From positions 20,160,607-20,224,606 of the forward strand of contig NC_026656.2 in the NCBI RefSeq assembly GCF_000004075.3: a stretch of DNA of 64,000 bases. The letters are read 5' to 3'. Below, piece by piece: positions 28,794 through 45,716 of this stretch. The DNA comes from Cucumis sativus. Lineage: Eukaryota > Streptophyta > Magnoliopsida > Cucurbitales > Cucurbitaceae. Under the pieces are notes generated by a model. It searched no databases. It was not told the DNA's origin and saw only the letters and a list, made by a program, of their open reading frames with translations. The first letter of the stretch is position 1. Every line of letters starts with the position of its first letter. The position numbers and the translations under genes are program-made.

Positions 28794-31161
28794 TCAACCT
28801 TTCCCAGCTTGTCTAACTAGCTGAAAATAGAAACAAATGCATATGCATGAGAAAAATACATATAACATATGTACAGTATCGGTAGATTTCGATATGCTCC
28901 TAGATCTTTATATGTTTAATCTTTGTCTTTGAACTTTGAAATTGTTCTGAAATATATATATGTTCAACTAGAATAGATGACAAAAACTGATGTCATAGTT
29001 ATGTATAAAAATTTAAAATTAAGAGATGCCATATAGAAGATTAAAATCATTGTTTTCCATTTATTTCATCACAGAAGAGATATCATTATAATCATTATAG
29101 AATTAAATTGAATACATCTATGTCACACCTGCTTTTTATTCTTTACACTTCAACGGTAAAAATGAAAATAATCAAAGTTATTTGGGTTATTTTGCCTAAT
29201 TTAACCAGTTTATATTATTAATGAGAGAAAAAAGAAACCTGGAAATAGGTATCAAACCTGGAAATAGGTATCAAACCTGGAAATAGGTATCAAGCTTCTT
29301 CTTCAGAATTTCGTGCTCTTGTTTCACTTGCTGGAAACTCCTTGTGCATCTATATAACAAAAGGAGAAAAGAAAAGAAGTTACCAAGTTTAGTTATCATT
29401 TGCTTGTGTAAACTTAATATATGAACTTTATAATATAGACTTAATATATGAACTTTATAATATAGAAATTAGTATCATTACCCTTCAAGATTTCCTGCCA
29501 AGCAGTATTCTCTGAATTGTGAACATGCATCTGTCACCCTATTGGCTCCAATGCTAGCAACAAAATTAAAGCGAATTAAAACAATTTTCTTAAACAGACA
29601 GAGACACTACCACCATATTTCATTGTCATGAAATAGACCTTCATACACATGGAGGATTCAACTTTTCACTAAAGATAAAATGACGTCATCGTTGAACCAA
29701 TATTCCAGAACAATCAAATGCATCCTCACATAGATTTATCAACAACGAATTAAGTACCAAAGAATAGTTTCTGCCAAAACACGATTACTCTTTTCCCATT
29801 GATATTAACTTGAAAGAAAACATGTTTATAATCATCTCTAATGCATTATACAAAAATATTCAACTCTAAAGTTAGATCAATTAATCTTCTACGAGATTAT
29901 GAGGAAGTACCATACTCCCTATGTTCACACTATAAATTTTGTGTTCTTACTTACTAACGAACTCCACATTAATGTTACTGGGTTCTATCCTATTCTTAAA
30001 AGTGTGTTGACGTGGCATACAAGAAGTTGAGGTGGTATAAAAGATTTCCATCCATAGTATAGAAAATTCTCCCTAATGGGTTTTACCTTGAGCTACTACC
30101 CTTGAACTGGTGCATGTCGTTGTCAAGCTTTTCAAAATCGGTAGGCTTACTGGCCCTGTACAAGCCAGTAAAACAATAGGCTCGAATAAATGGTCACCAG
30201 AATGATTTTGATCAGTTTTAAAGCTCTATACTCACATGGTTTGTTCAATGCTTCGTATGAGTCTGGCTGAATCATTGTAGAATAAAGACACAATTTCTTC
30301 AGCAAAATTTGGGTTAGTATCATCCTGCAGTTCTTCAAGCTGAGTGAATTGATCACGATCAAGATAACCCTGCAACAAAGAATTCTGTCTGGTTCAACCA
30401 TTTATGTCGAAGTTATTTGCCAATCATTTGAAATAAATAAATATAACTAAAAATTCACAAATTTCAAAACTGAAGGAATATCCAATATGGACGTGAATGC
30501 TAAGATTCACTAGAATCATAATAACTGGCCTAGCATTTTATAAATTTAGTTTTGTCTTGTTCCTGGTCTGCTGATAATTTATGCTGGCCCAAAACATATA
30601 GCACAACTGTAATCATCCAGTACTATTATGAACCAATCAACCAAGAACCAGCTGAGACCTTTCACTTCATGTTTAGTCCATCTCACCGTTTAAACCCTGG
30701 AGGAACAACTTGAGAAAATAAATAAAAGTTTATTTTTTAACCAAATATTCAGAGTCTTGTGGTTTTAGTTTTACATTACTCTCAAGTACAAGTTCAGTAA
30801 CCAAATCTTCTATTATGTCCAAAGATGAAGAGCATGAATATTTTCTTGGACACAGATGGCTCAGTTTGGCTTCTATACGAAGGAAAAATGGTTCCCCATC
30901 CACTAATGCATCGAAAGGCTAAACCTTCCCTTCGAATTAGACACAAAGCTTGGTAGTTAACTTTATGCACTGTACGGAAAACTATGAACCAAGGATTCTC
31001 CAACATGCTTGATGCAAAGTATAAGTTAAACTGTTCTAGAGTACTTGCACCATGAGAAAACACAAGAAAAGTGAAAGAACTTCCTGTATTTGAAAATAAA
31101 CCTGCTCAAAAAGGCACCTCTTCGTGTAGGCAACTTGACGGTGCAAAAGGTTTGAGTCCAT
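28794..31161 (-). CDS. Histidine-containing phosphotransfer protein (AHP4-like)
   Basis: Six minus-strand exons (31161-31102, 30369-30236, 30155-30087, 29553-29482, 29349-29277, 28820-28794) join in phase to give 144 residues. HPt proteins carry phosphate from hybrid histidine kinases, such as cytokinin receptors, to response regulators in the nucleus. The sequence starts MDSNLLHRQVAYTKRCLFEQ and continues with GYLDRDQFTQLEELQDDTNP, the usual helical bundle. The phosphoryl-accepting H80 sits in DMHQFKGSSSSIGA, so this is a true HPt and not a pseudo-HPt of the AHP6 type. It ends YFQLVRQAGKG, close to the AHP1/AHP4 group. The donor after exon 5 is present three times in a 19-base tandem repeat. 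The ATG exon is preceded by a good acceptor, so leader exons lie upstream. Confidence 0.93.
29235..29291 (-). repeat. 19-bp triplication containing a splice donor
   Basis: Three perfect copies of a 19-base unit (plus strand AAACCTGGAAATAGGTATC) lie at 29235-29253, 29254-29272 and 29273-29291. Read on the minus strand each holds GATACCTATTTCCAG|GTTT, the end of exon 5 plus a 5' splice site. The first one met in transcription, after 29277, keeps the family C-terminus. The two others would add V and then a stop. Confidence 0.93.
29412..29465. repeat. 27-bp tandem duplication in an HPt intron
   Basis: Two identical copies of a 27-base unit starting ACTTAATATATGAACTTTAT lie side by side in the intron between exons 4 and 5 of the phosphotransfer gene, about 120 bases from the donor triplication. 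Confidence 0.9.
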
Positions 31162-32427
31162 CTTCCTCCCCAGAAAAAAGAAGCAGATTTTATATGGAAA
31201 TAAACAATAGAGGAGCTGAGAACTAGATTTAAGTTTTTTGCGTTCTTTGATTTATACAACAATATGCCAATCAGAGGTATTTATAGGCTCGCATGTGGAA
31301 CAAGTATAAGATAGAAGGATGCAGAAGAGTTTATCATCGCTAAATTTTCTTCTTTTGCCATTGCAGTTTAAATGCCATATATTATCGTTTATGAGCTCAA
31401 TCTCTTGAAGCCATAATGAAACCAAAAAGTGATGATTCAATCAATTTATTGAAAAGAACATTTAAAAGAACAATCCAAATCTATGGATAAAAGAAGGAAA
31501 AGAAATAAAGGGTTGCAACCTACGTGTCAATCAAATTCTATGTTTACATGCTTATAAGTAATACGGAACCAAGTGACTAAGTGAGTAAAGATTCCAAATG
31601 GTAAGTTCTACGAAGCAGGTGTTTTTAGGGTGTAATGTTACACACACTGCAACAGATTTTTTTTTTTTTTTTTGAGCAATTCCTGGTTATCCTAGATTTG
31701 AAGGAATGGCTCTGAATCCTTAATTCCCCAAAAACAGAAAGATCCCAGTCAAGAGGAATCACATCTTTTTTCATATAAAATCTAAGGATCCACATGCAAA
31801 AGAAAGGGAGTCGGAATAATACCATTAATCTGTTATTATATTAGCGACAACAATGAACGAACTAATGGTCCAAATACCATGTGGGAAATTGGAATAAGAG
31901 TCAAGTCAATGATGAGTGATTTTCCAAAGTGAAAGTAAGCAATTTAAACTATCCAGTGAATGAAAACTGCTTGAACGCTTGGCCAGTTCTATTCTATTCT
32001 TAAGCCTGCCCCCATATTACAACCTTTAATAGAAAAGCATGTTAAATTAAACATTAACGTCAAACAGTAAACGATAACCTTTTCAGCTCAACAAGGAAAA
32101 TGTTATTTGGTGCAGAAGAACGAGAAAAGGCAGATGAAGATCAACTTCAACCTTAGGAATCAGAGTTAGGGGCTTAACTTGAGAACACCCCCATCCATTA
32201 AACATAAACACGATTTAGGTCCCAGATAAAATTTGAAAAAGTACTCTTATATAAATAAGTCAATTCATCAAATATGTACAACAAATTCTCTTGGTCTGAA
32301 TGACTGGTTGTTACTATAATTCATATATTCTTAATAGTTCTGGTAAACAAAATTTGCAACCAAAAACATCAGAAGATAAAGAATGAAGGACCAACTAGGG
32401 GGGCAAATGATTGAAAGAGAATATTAC

Positions 32428-32557
32428 CTTTAGGCTAGCAGAACATGGTCCCCTTCATTCCTCTCTCTGTCGATATTTGCTGCGCCATTTGACATCTTAG
32501 CAGTGATTTTTGCAAATATGCGGTCACATCCCCTCCTTTGCAAAAGCTGTGGGTGCA
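32428..32557 (-). other. Putative 5' leader exon of the HPt gene, with upstream ORF
   Basis: On the minus strand this island has an acceptor (CTCATTCAG before 32557) and a donor (AAAG|GTAATA after 32428). It carries an open frame containing MSNGAANIDRERNEGDHVLL that stops at 32432-32430. Spliced to the acceptor before the HPt ATG (31165), the stop lies six bases upstream of the main ATG. No known domain is recognised. It may instead be part of an independent small gene. Confidence 0.5.
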
Positions 32558-34636
32558 CTGAATGAGATTGAGAATATGAATTAATGTGTTCCCCTCCTTT
32601 CTTCAGCGATGGGGTTGATATTCTTCATTATCAGTCTACCAAAATTGATAAGAATCACAGCAAGGATATGATAAACCCGACACGTAGTGCAGAGTTTATT
32701 TATAAATGAATACATGTTGTGACAGGACTAGAATAAAAGAAAAAGATATTATCTAGAGCCTCAATAGCATTTAAGCAAAAAAGGTGCCACCTTTTCAGTT
32801 TTCCATCCCCCACTCCTTTAAAAAAATGAATATGCATAAACCCACCTCAAAAATGTCCCCTACCTACCATTTTTACGTTTGTACTGTAGCCACAAAATGA
32901 TGATAAGAAGCACGAGATATCTCATAGGCCCTATAATTTTAACTAGAAAGCTTCTGCAGCTATGCCTCTCATGTCATGTAATATGGGCTCACATAGCAAA
33001 ATCCACTCTAAGCATGTTGATTAAAAATTATTTTCAAAAACTTATATCCTATTATGTGCCGAAGGAAAATTTGTACAAGTATGCTGAGCCAAAAAAAACT
33101 ATGATCTGAAAAACTATAATAGCCAAATCAATAGATAAGGGATATAAAACAGAACAGAAAACATAAAATTTCCTATAACATTGAAGAAGAGACAGAGGCA
33201 TTATAAAATCGTCTGTGGGGTCTCAATGAAAGTTTTCTTTCTCATCAACTATGTGCTCACTGGTAGAGTCCAAAACTTGTGAGTGGTGTTAGAACATCCA
33301 AAAGTAAACTTTAGTTTTATTATCACGTCGACTGCTCTTTATTATTCCAGAAGCATCTATTCTGTTCATCCCACAAGAATCCAAGGGTATCATGGAAATT
33401 CATGGTAGCATCCACAATATTTCTGCTTTTTTTTGGAGCACCTTTGGACAAAATAATAAGTATCAATATATCGTCCACATAAGTTGAGTCAAACAATTTA
33501 TTTGCGAGAAGCCAAAATTGTGGAAATGGTAACAAAAATATTGTCACTTGTTGAAAATCATAAAGTTACATGATACCAATGGATATCTTAAAAAGAGTTT
33601 GATACATATCTAACAAATGTTGAACCTACTTTGACTTTACATAACTAGTTTGTAATACATTTATTGTACTAATAAGTGTTCGATATATGTCCATAATACA
33701 CGTCCGACACAAACACAACTAAAGTTAGAAAGAAGAATCGGGTAGCATAATGGGTTTTCTTTTTTTTTTTTTTCAAAGGCAGATTGTGCGTTAAGTCTTG
33801 AGAGTGAAGTGTGTTTGCACGGAGAAAATGTGTAGAACTTAATTATAATCAACTTAAAAAGCCTCTCAAATGGGTTGTTGATAGTGGGTCTTGTTTCACT
33901 ATTTTTTAATAGAGTTCATTGTGTGTCCTAGGCGTACGTGTCAGATACTTGTGCACTTACAACTTTCTGGAAATGATCGGATACAAATTCCCAAGCCTAA
34001 CCCAAAAAAACATATATAACTTGAGATGATCTTAGCATGTTGCTCAACCGATTTCATAATTTAGCCAATGAAAACTATCTGACACCCTTGGAGTTCTTAC
34101 TGTCACTGATGGCAGAGGACAGGGGAGGATGAGCAACAATGTCACCTTAAGATAAGTGTGTTTCATTTTGGTTGATCGATAATACAAATTAAATCTAAAG
34201 AAACGCCACAGGTAATTAGGTGATGAACAAAATGTTCGCTTCTCCAGAAGATGAATGGCACCAGACCCATAAAGACACAATAATTGAAACACTATGGAAC
34301 ATCAAAAAGAAAATTGGGCATCATGCTGGCGACTATCCCTATATTCCTTTCTATTTCTGGCTCTTTATTTCATCTTCCTTCTTGCTTTTGGTTATCCTTT
34401 AATAAAATACCGCTAATAAGCTTCAATTTCCATGCAGAAAAGTCCAACGTTGTCGAACTCCCATCATACATTTTAGTCAAAGCAAGAACTCAAATCATCA
34501 GAAACATTAGCTATTGTAAACTACCCAGACACCCAATTCTAATACTACGTCATCAATATCATCCAGCGATACTTCAAATCTAAATTTACAAACCGAGTTC
34601 TAAATAAATAAGCAGTCCGGTAGAAAGGAGAATTAC

Positions 34637-34775
34637 TTGGCGCAGCAGATTGAGCTACCAAAACCCAACGACAGCATTGAAAATCACCTCTAACAGTAAG
34701 ATCGGAAGCAGCTCGCTTCGAAAACTAGCTGAGAAATCCATGGCATTTTCTCTCGTTGGCACAACTTAAAGATCT
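34637..34775 (-). other. Putative first leader exon of the HPt gene, with 28-residue upstream ORF
   Basis: A minus-strand ATG at 34741-34739 in a strong context (GCCATGG) opens a 28-residue frame beginning MDFSASFRSELLPILLLEV and ending in TAG at 34655. A donor (CCAA|GTAATT) follows after 34637. The end at 34775 is a guess. It could also be a tiny gene by itself. Confidence 0.4.
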
Positions 34776-35361
34776 TACCCTCTATCAAGTTTTCTTACAA
34801 ATTAATTTTAAAACTTTAATAAGTCTTATCTTACCGCACAAAATGTAAATGCTGACGTAATTTGTGTTTTTGTAACAATTTATCAATTAAAAATTTACTA
34901 TTATTATTTAGTACCCAAAAAAAAAAAAAAATAGATATTGAAAAAACTAAATAATTTTTGCTATATTTAAAACACAAAAATTCACTAAAAAATATTTGGT
35001 TGATTTTGCTTTTTTTTTTTCTTTTTATGTTTTCTACATTTTTAAGAAATGTGTTTAATTACTTTAAACTAATTTAATATTATAAGTGTTAACACTTTTA
35101 CTAATGGTAAGAAACAATAAATTTTGGTTACAGTTGAGGGGAGGGGGAGACGCATCCCTTATTGCAGTTGGCGCCATTTGCTGATGCGGCAAAGCTCGAT
35201 CACATCGTCGGCACAGAAATTTCTTTGAGTTTTTATCCATTCATTCATCAATCTATCATCGTGTCTTCCCGTTCAGTAACCTGAGCTCCGTTGCCGTCCG
35301 CCTCTACTGCTTCTGTAGATCAATGAAATTCTCATTTTTCTGTATACAATAGCCCTAAACG
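34776..35361. promoter_or_regulatory. Divergent promoter region between the HPt leader and cereblon
   Basis: About 450 bases of AT-rich DNA separate the minus-strand HPt leader from the plus-strand cereblon leader. The right end (about 35130-35361) is more GC-balanced and contains TTGGCGCCA near 35169-35177, similar to an E2F-type site. I cannot assign TATA boxes with confidence. Confidence 0.4.
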
Positions 35362-38300
35362 ATGGAAGACCAAAGGCTGTTGGAGAGAGAGAGGCACCAG
35401 ATCGAGCAGATTCTTCAGCTTGATAATGAGGAGTTACAAGTTGAAGAAGTTGATTACCTCCATGACTCAGATGATGATGATAATGATGATCGCGATGCTA
35501 TGTAACGTTTACATCCTCGATTTCATTTCTCGCTTTTACTCATAGGGTTTTTCCGCATTACTTTGATTTGAAAAAGTAGCCGTTAGTTATTTGATCTTCG
35601 AATTTCAATTTGAAGAATGCTTTAGATTGTTTTTAGGATTTACGTTTCAAGTCTCCAAATACTAGCGTCGGTTCACTACATGGCCTAACTCGATGATAAT
35701 TTATTATAACCAAGTCAAAGGAAAATGTCTCTCGCTCGGTAATTGGTTGTTTTACATGATACGGATGTTTTTGAAGAAGTTGAAACCTATGTAGAGATTT
35801 GAGAATAGTTCGTTCTTTTAATTATATGTTTTGTTTCACTCTATGTGAAGGTATCAGGAAACTTACAATAGGCAAGTGGGAATCGATTAGATTATTTTCT
35901 TTCATTAAGTTAAGAAGGGATATCTATTTAAGGCCTTCTATAGACGGACTGGCATAATTGTTAGATTCCATGCCTCTTTTAGTTTTTCTTCAACTGAAAC
36001 TACAAGGTTATTCTAATCTTTTGCGAGATTTAGTAATCCGCTCAGCAAAAGGTGATTTTATTAATGAATTGAAATAAGTAAATAAATAAAATAATCCGTT
36101 CGATATAATTTCTTTAATGTCACAAATTCACACGTTCCTTCTTACGTCTTCCTTTGCCATTTTCTGCTGCTGTTGTTCTTATTATTATTTTGAGTGGTTC
36201 TGACAAATCCTGTTTTTTTCCGGCTTCATCAAAGTAGTAATGGTCATGGTGGTACTGAGGCCTTTCCTGAATTTACTTTCAATTCCTCTTTGGCATCTTT
36301 GCATACGTATCTTGGTGGTATGATTTTTTATTTGCTGATTAATATTTCGAGTATTCATGTTAATTCCATTTGGGGTAGACTTCTACTAAGACCTCCTGTG
36401 GTTACATGTAACAGAGGTTGAAGATGCTCATCACAGAATGGCTTTCTTGGATGGGGGTGCCATCCTGAACCTACCTGTATTTTATCTTGAAGGTATTTGT
36501 CTGCTTCTGCATCCTCATTCTGCTTCAAGCATTGATTGCATGGGTTTAAGTACCCTAAGTTGATTAGGATGGTTACAATCTTCCCCTCTTTAATCTTTTA
36601 AACCTACAAATCATACCATCAAATATCACTGTAATCAGGAGAGTCAAAACCTGGAAATTATACAACTTTGCTAAAGTCATCGTTTTTTTCTATGTTCTTG
36701 TCAAAAAAGAACTGTTTTCTTCCATGGATTTGCTAAATGCAACAATTTCATAAGAGTACGATGGAAAAGTTGCACGATGACTTGGAACAGGGTGTTCTTA
36801 TCCTTGGAGGGAGCTGATTAAATAGATTAATGCTGTAACCATACATGTTCAAATTTATAGTTCATGACTAGTTATCATCTGAAGCAGCAAGCACTTCACC
36901 CTCTTCCTCTTTCTTGACACGTCTAGATGACTTGCAGGCCCTGCATGCATATCTCAAGAGTTTAGATATAACTGTTCGCAGAATGAAGAATAGTTCAATT
37001 CAGTTCCAACTTTGAGCATACAAGTTCAATTTTTCATGATTGGACTGATCAACTGCCATCTATAACCTTCCTGCGGTTACTTTTTCCTATCTGGTCTTAG
37101 TATGTCATTTGGAATTCACATATGTCGCAGGTGTTGTGTTGTTCCCAGAAGCCACTCTACCTCTGAGGGTGATACAATCAAATTTTATTGCAGCCATTGA
37201 GAGAGTGTTGACTCACTTTGACACCCCTAATACTATAGGTGTGGTATGTGCTCGAATTTAGGCATTGGCATATAATTTTCATAGATTCCTTGATATCCTT
37301 TATTGGTATCTCTAGCAAGATAAACGTCTATTTCAGGTTCATGTCTCCTTGGATTCTGATAGTGAAAGACTACGTTTTGCCAATATTGGGACAACTGCAG
37401 AGGTATTATTGGCTCCATTTTTATCTCAATGGTCTTTTCCTTTTCTGGAGTTATTCCAAAAGCATTTCATATCTGTAGTTTGGCCTCAAGCCAAAATTTG
37501 GGGTTCTTTAGCTTCTATCTAATCCTTAATGTAACGGCTGCCATACCTCTAATGATATGCATCCATATACCTGCCAATCCTCTCTATTACAGATTCGGCA
37601 GTTTCGAAGGTTGGAGGATGGTTCACTTAATGTTCTTGCCAGAGGGAAGCAACGGTTTCGTCTTAGACGTCGTTGGATTGATGTTGAGGGAGTGGTTAGA
37701 GCAAATTGTTGTCCTTGAATCATTTGTTTTATTTACTTCTTCCTGTTTTTTAATTAAGATTGCAATCTTTTTAGCCATGTGGAGAAGTTCAAATTATCCA
37801 GGAAGATTTGCCATTAAGGGCTCCACGGGATGCTTTTGGAGAATTGGCTCCTAGGAGTACTGTTCAGCGGCACGGTCTCTCATGTGCATTGGCTTCATAT
37901 ACTCCTTGCTCTAGATCATTTACGTCCAGGGATGAGGAGGATGATTCTGCCTCTAATTCAGAGGAAAGCTTTGAACGTGAGCTTTCATTGAGAGAGAAGA
38001 AAATCCACAATGCAGCAATTGATTCCAGTGAATCTTGTAGCGATGAGGAGATGTCTGGATCGGAGGCAGAACACCAACATTCGATGTCACATCTAAATGA
38101 CTCTGATTCTTTAGGGTCAATGCATTCCGATTGCGAGAAGGAAAATGAGAAACCTGCCTCTGACATTGGAAAGAGTTCCACATCAGCTAGGGAATCTAGC
38201 GAGAGCAAAGAACTCAAAAGATGCCGAAGAAACTCAAGTTTTAATCCGATGCACAGGGTTTCAAAAGCATTTTGGCCATATTGGGTTTACTCAATGTATG

Positions 38301-39682
38301 ATTCATATTGTCTTGCTCAAAAAGCCGCAGGTGATCTGAGTTTCTCTCCTTCACTCATCAACCTTAAACTTGGTCATTCTTTTGTTTTTGTTTTTCTTGG
38401 TTTTCACATTCTGTGATCATTTTGGCATGAAAGTGTTAATTCATTTTTTAATTCCTAGTCATCACTATTTGCAGCTATGTGGAAGCAGATAGTGGGGGCG
38501 CCAAACATGGATGGTTTTGTGAAGAATCCAGACATCTTATCTTTCTATATTGCTAGTAAGATTCCAGTTTCTGAATCTACTAGACAAGAGCTTTTGGAGA
38601 TTGATGGCATTTCATATAGATTGCGTCGGGAAATTGAATTACTCAAGTCTATTGATATCATCCAATGTAAAAACTGCAAGGTATGTATGCTAGCACCGTG
38701 TAATCATTCTAAGGCAGTTATAATGATAGCTGCTCATTGTTTTTATATGTAATTTCCTTTTATGCAGACAGTTATAGCCAAGCACAGTGATATGTTGGTG
38801 ATGCCTAATGAAGGTCCGTTCGGTGCTTACGTGAACCCCCATGGTTATGTTCATGAAATAATGACTCTTTATAGAGCAAATGGCTTAGCACTCAGAGGAC
38901 GAGCTCAGACAGAATATAGTTGGTTCCCTGGGTATGATATTGATCGAACCTCTCTCTTTGAACCTATGGTTGGCCTTTTCTTCTCTTTCTTATATAGAAG
39001 TTGACCGCAGCTTGGTTACCAAAAAGTTAAGTTGATATAATTCCAAGGAAAGTGCATAAAATGAAACTAGCTACATTAAGCAAAGAATATTGACTAATTA
39101 ATGAAAGATTAAAAAAACTAGAATATGATCTAAATAAATATAAAATAAAAAAAGTAAATCTACAAATAGTTCATTGTTTAAGACGGCCTATGGATGGGGC
39201 ATGATATTACAGACCTAGACGTAGGATCAAGACAGCTTTTCTTGTGGAAATCCATACATGTTGAGAACAAGACACAAATGCAAATATTGACTGTATGAGA
39301 AAACAAGTTTCTTGATATTTATGTATGTTCAGTTTTTTTTAGGTTAATACAAGTGGGCCAGCGGGGTTTAGATATTTGAAACCGACTTAAAGAGAAAGAA
39401 TGCATATCAATTACTGTTGAACTACTCTCACTTTTGCATATCAGTAGTTTGAGATGGAACATGGAAACGACTGTTTTGTGTTTTCTTCTTAAATCTTTTC
39501 TCTTGCAATTGGAAAGGCTGAAACTCTTTAACTTTTGTTCTTTTAGATACGCGTGGACAATCTCAATCTGTGCAACTTGTGAAACTCAATTAGGATGGCT
39601 TTTTACTGCCACAAATAGGAATCTGAAACCCAAATCGTTTTGGGGAATACGATGTTCCCAGCTAGCGGATGCCACACGTTGA
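35362..39682 (+). CDS. CRBN: Plant cereblon (LON N-terminal plus CULT domain)
   Basis: Ten in-phase exons (35362-35501, 36235-36317, 36415-36492, 37131-37243, 37337-37402, 37593-37691, 37775-38330, 38475-38680, 38768-38931, 39547-39682) give 546 residues. In animals cereblon is the substrate receptor of a CUL4-DDB1 E3 ligase; plants have one-to-one relatives such as AT2G25740. An acidic N-terminus (DSDDDDNDD) precedes the LON-like domain (LPVFYLEGVVLFPEATLPLR to RGKQRFRLRRRW). A serine/acid-rich insert (about 220-340) and a DDB1-facing helical part (PYWVYSMYD) follow, then the CULT domain. The CULT zinc ligands are C443, C446, C510 and C513, and its pocket tryptophans are W499, W505 and W519. 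The last intron interrupts SWFPG|YAWT. The exon-2 acceptor could also lie three bases further on. Confidence 0.93.
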
Positions 39683-41205
39683 TACGTCCACTTTGGTTAG
39701 CTTTTTCTGAACTTCTTTCTAGTCTGTAGAGAAAGTTCATGTTTGTATCTGAGAAAACTTTGCTTCCATAGATGAGTGATTCTGTTTCAATAACCTTTAC
39801 AAGTTCACGACTGGAGCAACTGCTCTCCCTCAAATCTAGATATAGACTATATATATATATATATATAATATTCATATGCGACATGTAATAAACAGTTTAT
39901 TGCAACTATATTCTATTCAAGGTAGCGGGAGGAATTGCTGGGTCGAACATATTTCAGTAATCAAATTAAAATGTGTCAAATTTTGTCAGTGCTGTTGCCT
40001 ATTTTGTGTTTCTTATTTATTGATGTTTTCAACAATGAACATCATACAACAAGTGCAATTATTATTGTTGTTGATTACATAGTTATTTGGTTAAATGGCA
40101 TGTTGGCCCTAAATTTGCAACTGTCATTGAAGTTCAAACTTTCAAAATTACAAAATTGAAAATTGAGGTTTCATTAATGGTGTATACCAAATGAGAGAAT
40201 TTTATTGAATATCAAAAGTTGTGATTATGAGAAGAAAAGCACTCTATTTATAGTGAAAGCAAACTAATCCTAAATAGTAACTAATATTAATCCTAATTAA
40301 TTAAAATAAAAATAAAAAGTAATCTTAATTTTAATGTTAAACTAAATCTAATCATAAAAATACTACATCAATTGAACAAAAAAATCTAAATTAAAATTCA
40401 GAATTCTACTTAACAAGACATACAAATTCTTCTATAAGAAAATTTCAAAGTTTTCATTAGAAACAAGTACAATAGAAAACTGTTGATGGCATCTAGGCTA
40501 ATAATACCATTGAGTTTTGTTGTAAATTTTAAAAAAAATAGTCCTTTCAAAAGTTTCACCATTACACCTAACCTTTCATAAATGTTTCAAATTTAGAATT
40601 TTTTAACGTTGCCCAAGTCCATATTTTCATTCTGTTTACAAATTTTGGTCAATACTAACATTTTTTTTTACTACCAAGTATAATCTTGTTACTCTTGAAA
40701 GAGCGAGTATTTTTTAAACTAATCGCAAAGTCTAGTGTTTTCTTTTTTTTCTAAACTTAGCTACTGTATGTATATATATGTATATACATTTTGACCCTTC
40801 TTCAAGTAGAATTTTAATAATTTTAAACTTCTTTGCTTATTGTAGGAAGGGGAAATTTTCCAGTAGTCTTTTGACAATGTGGAGGTGAGACTAATAAGGA
40901 AAAGAGTATGATTTTCAAATGGTCTCATCAGATCAAGCAGTCAATTGCTGCTTTATTCTTTATTACTTTTTCTCACAAATAATTTCATTTAGTTGAAAAT
41001 GCCTAATACATTACTCGATCTATAAATAACAAATGAATGTAACATAAGAGATAAAGAACTTCAGAAACACAACAATAAGATAAAAGAAAAGTAACAAAGC
41101 TTTTTTTTAAGGCATGTCCTATGCTAATGCCAGGACTAAAAACAACAAATTACACAAAACAAAAAATGATGGAAGATTTTAGAGGACTAAAACTACAATA
41201 TTCGC
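39683..41205. other. Spacer between convergent genes, with LTR-like segment
   Basis: After the cereblon trailer there is a short (TA)n run at about 39848-39868, then an LTR-like stretch (40170-40400), then AT-rich DNA. The last 100 bases or so are the malic-enzyme trailer. No exon is seen. Confidence 0.5.
40170..40400 (-). mobile_element. Possible copia-type LTR fragment (solo or truncated)
   Basis: On the minus strand this segment has the order of a plant LTR: an AT-rich U3, then CACTATAAATAG as a TATA box (about 40245-40256), then ACTTTTGATATTCAATAAAA with an AATAAA signal and a tail. I could not find TG...CA ends, a target duplication or an internal element nearby. Confidence 0.4.
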
Positions 41206-45571
<4,366 letters not shown>

Positions 45572-45716
45572 TGATCCCAAAGCTTCAATCTCAAATCTCC
45601 TTCCTCTACACACCAAGTTTCTCTGCGAATGGCAGAAAGTTAAAGCGAAAACAAAGGCAACACAGAGAGAATGGAAATACAGAAGGAATTTGGTGGAAAT
45701 GAAAGCAGCAAGATTC

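Noticed and set aside
29235..29291. CRISPR-like direct repeats
   Set aside because: The three units are contiguous without spacers, and the context is a plant gene.
37864..38217. Minus-strand serine/leucine-rich frame across cereblon exon 7
   Set aside because: It is the complement of the acidic, serine-rich cereblon insert.
45572..45616. Upstream in-frame start of the malic enzyme (15 extra residues, MVCRGRRFEIEALGS)
   Set aside because: The shorter form matches the usual length of cytosolic enzymes. The extension is too short for a clear plastid transit peptide, although it cannot be excluded.
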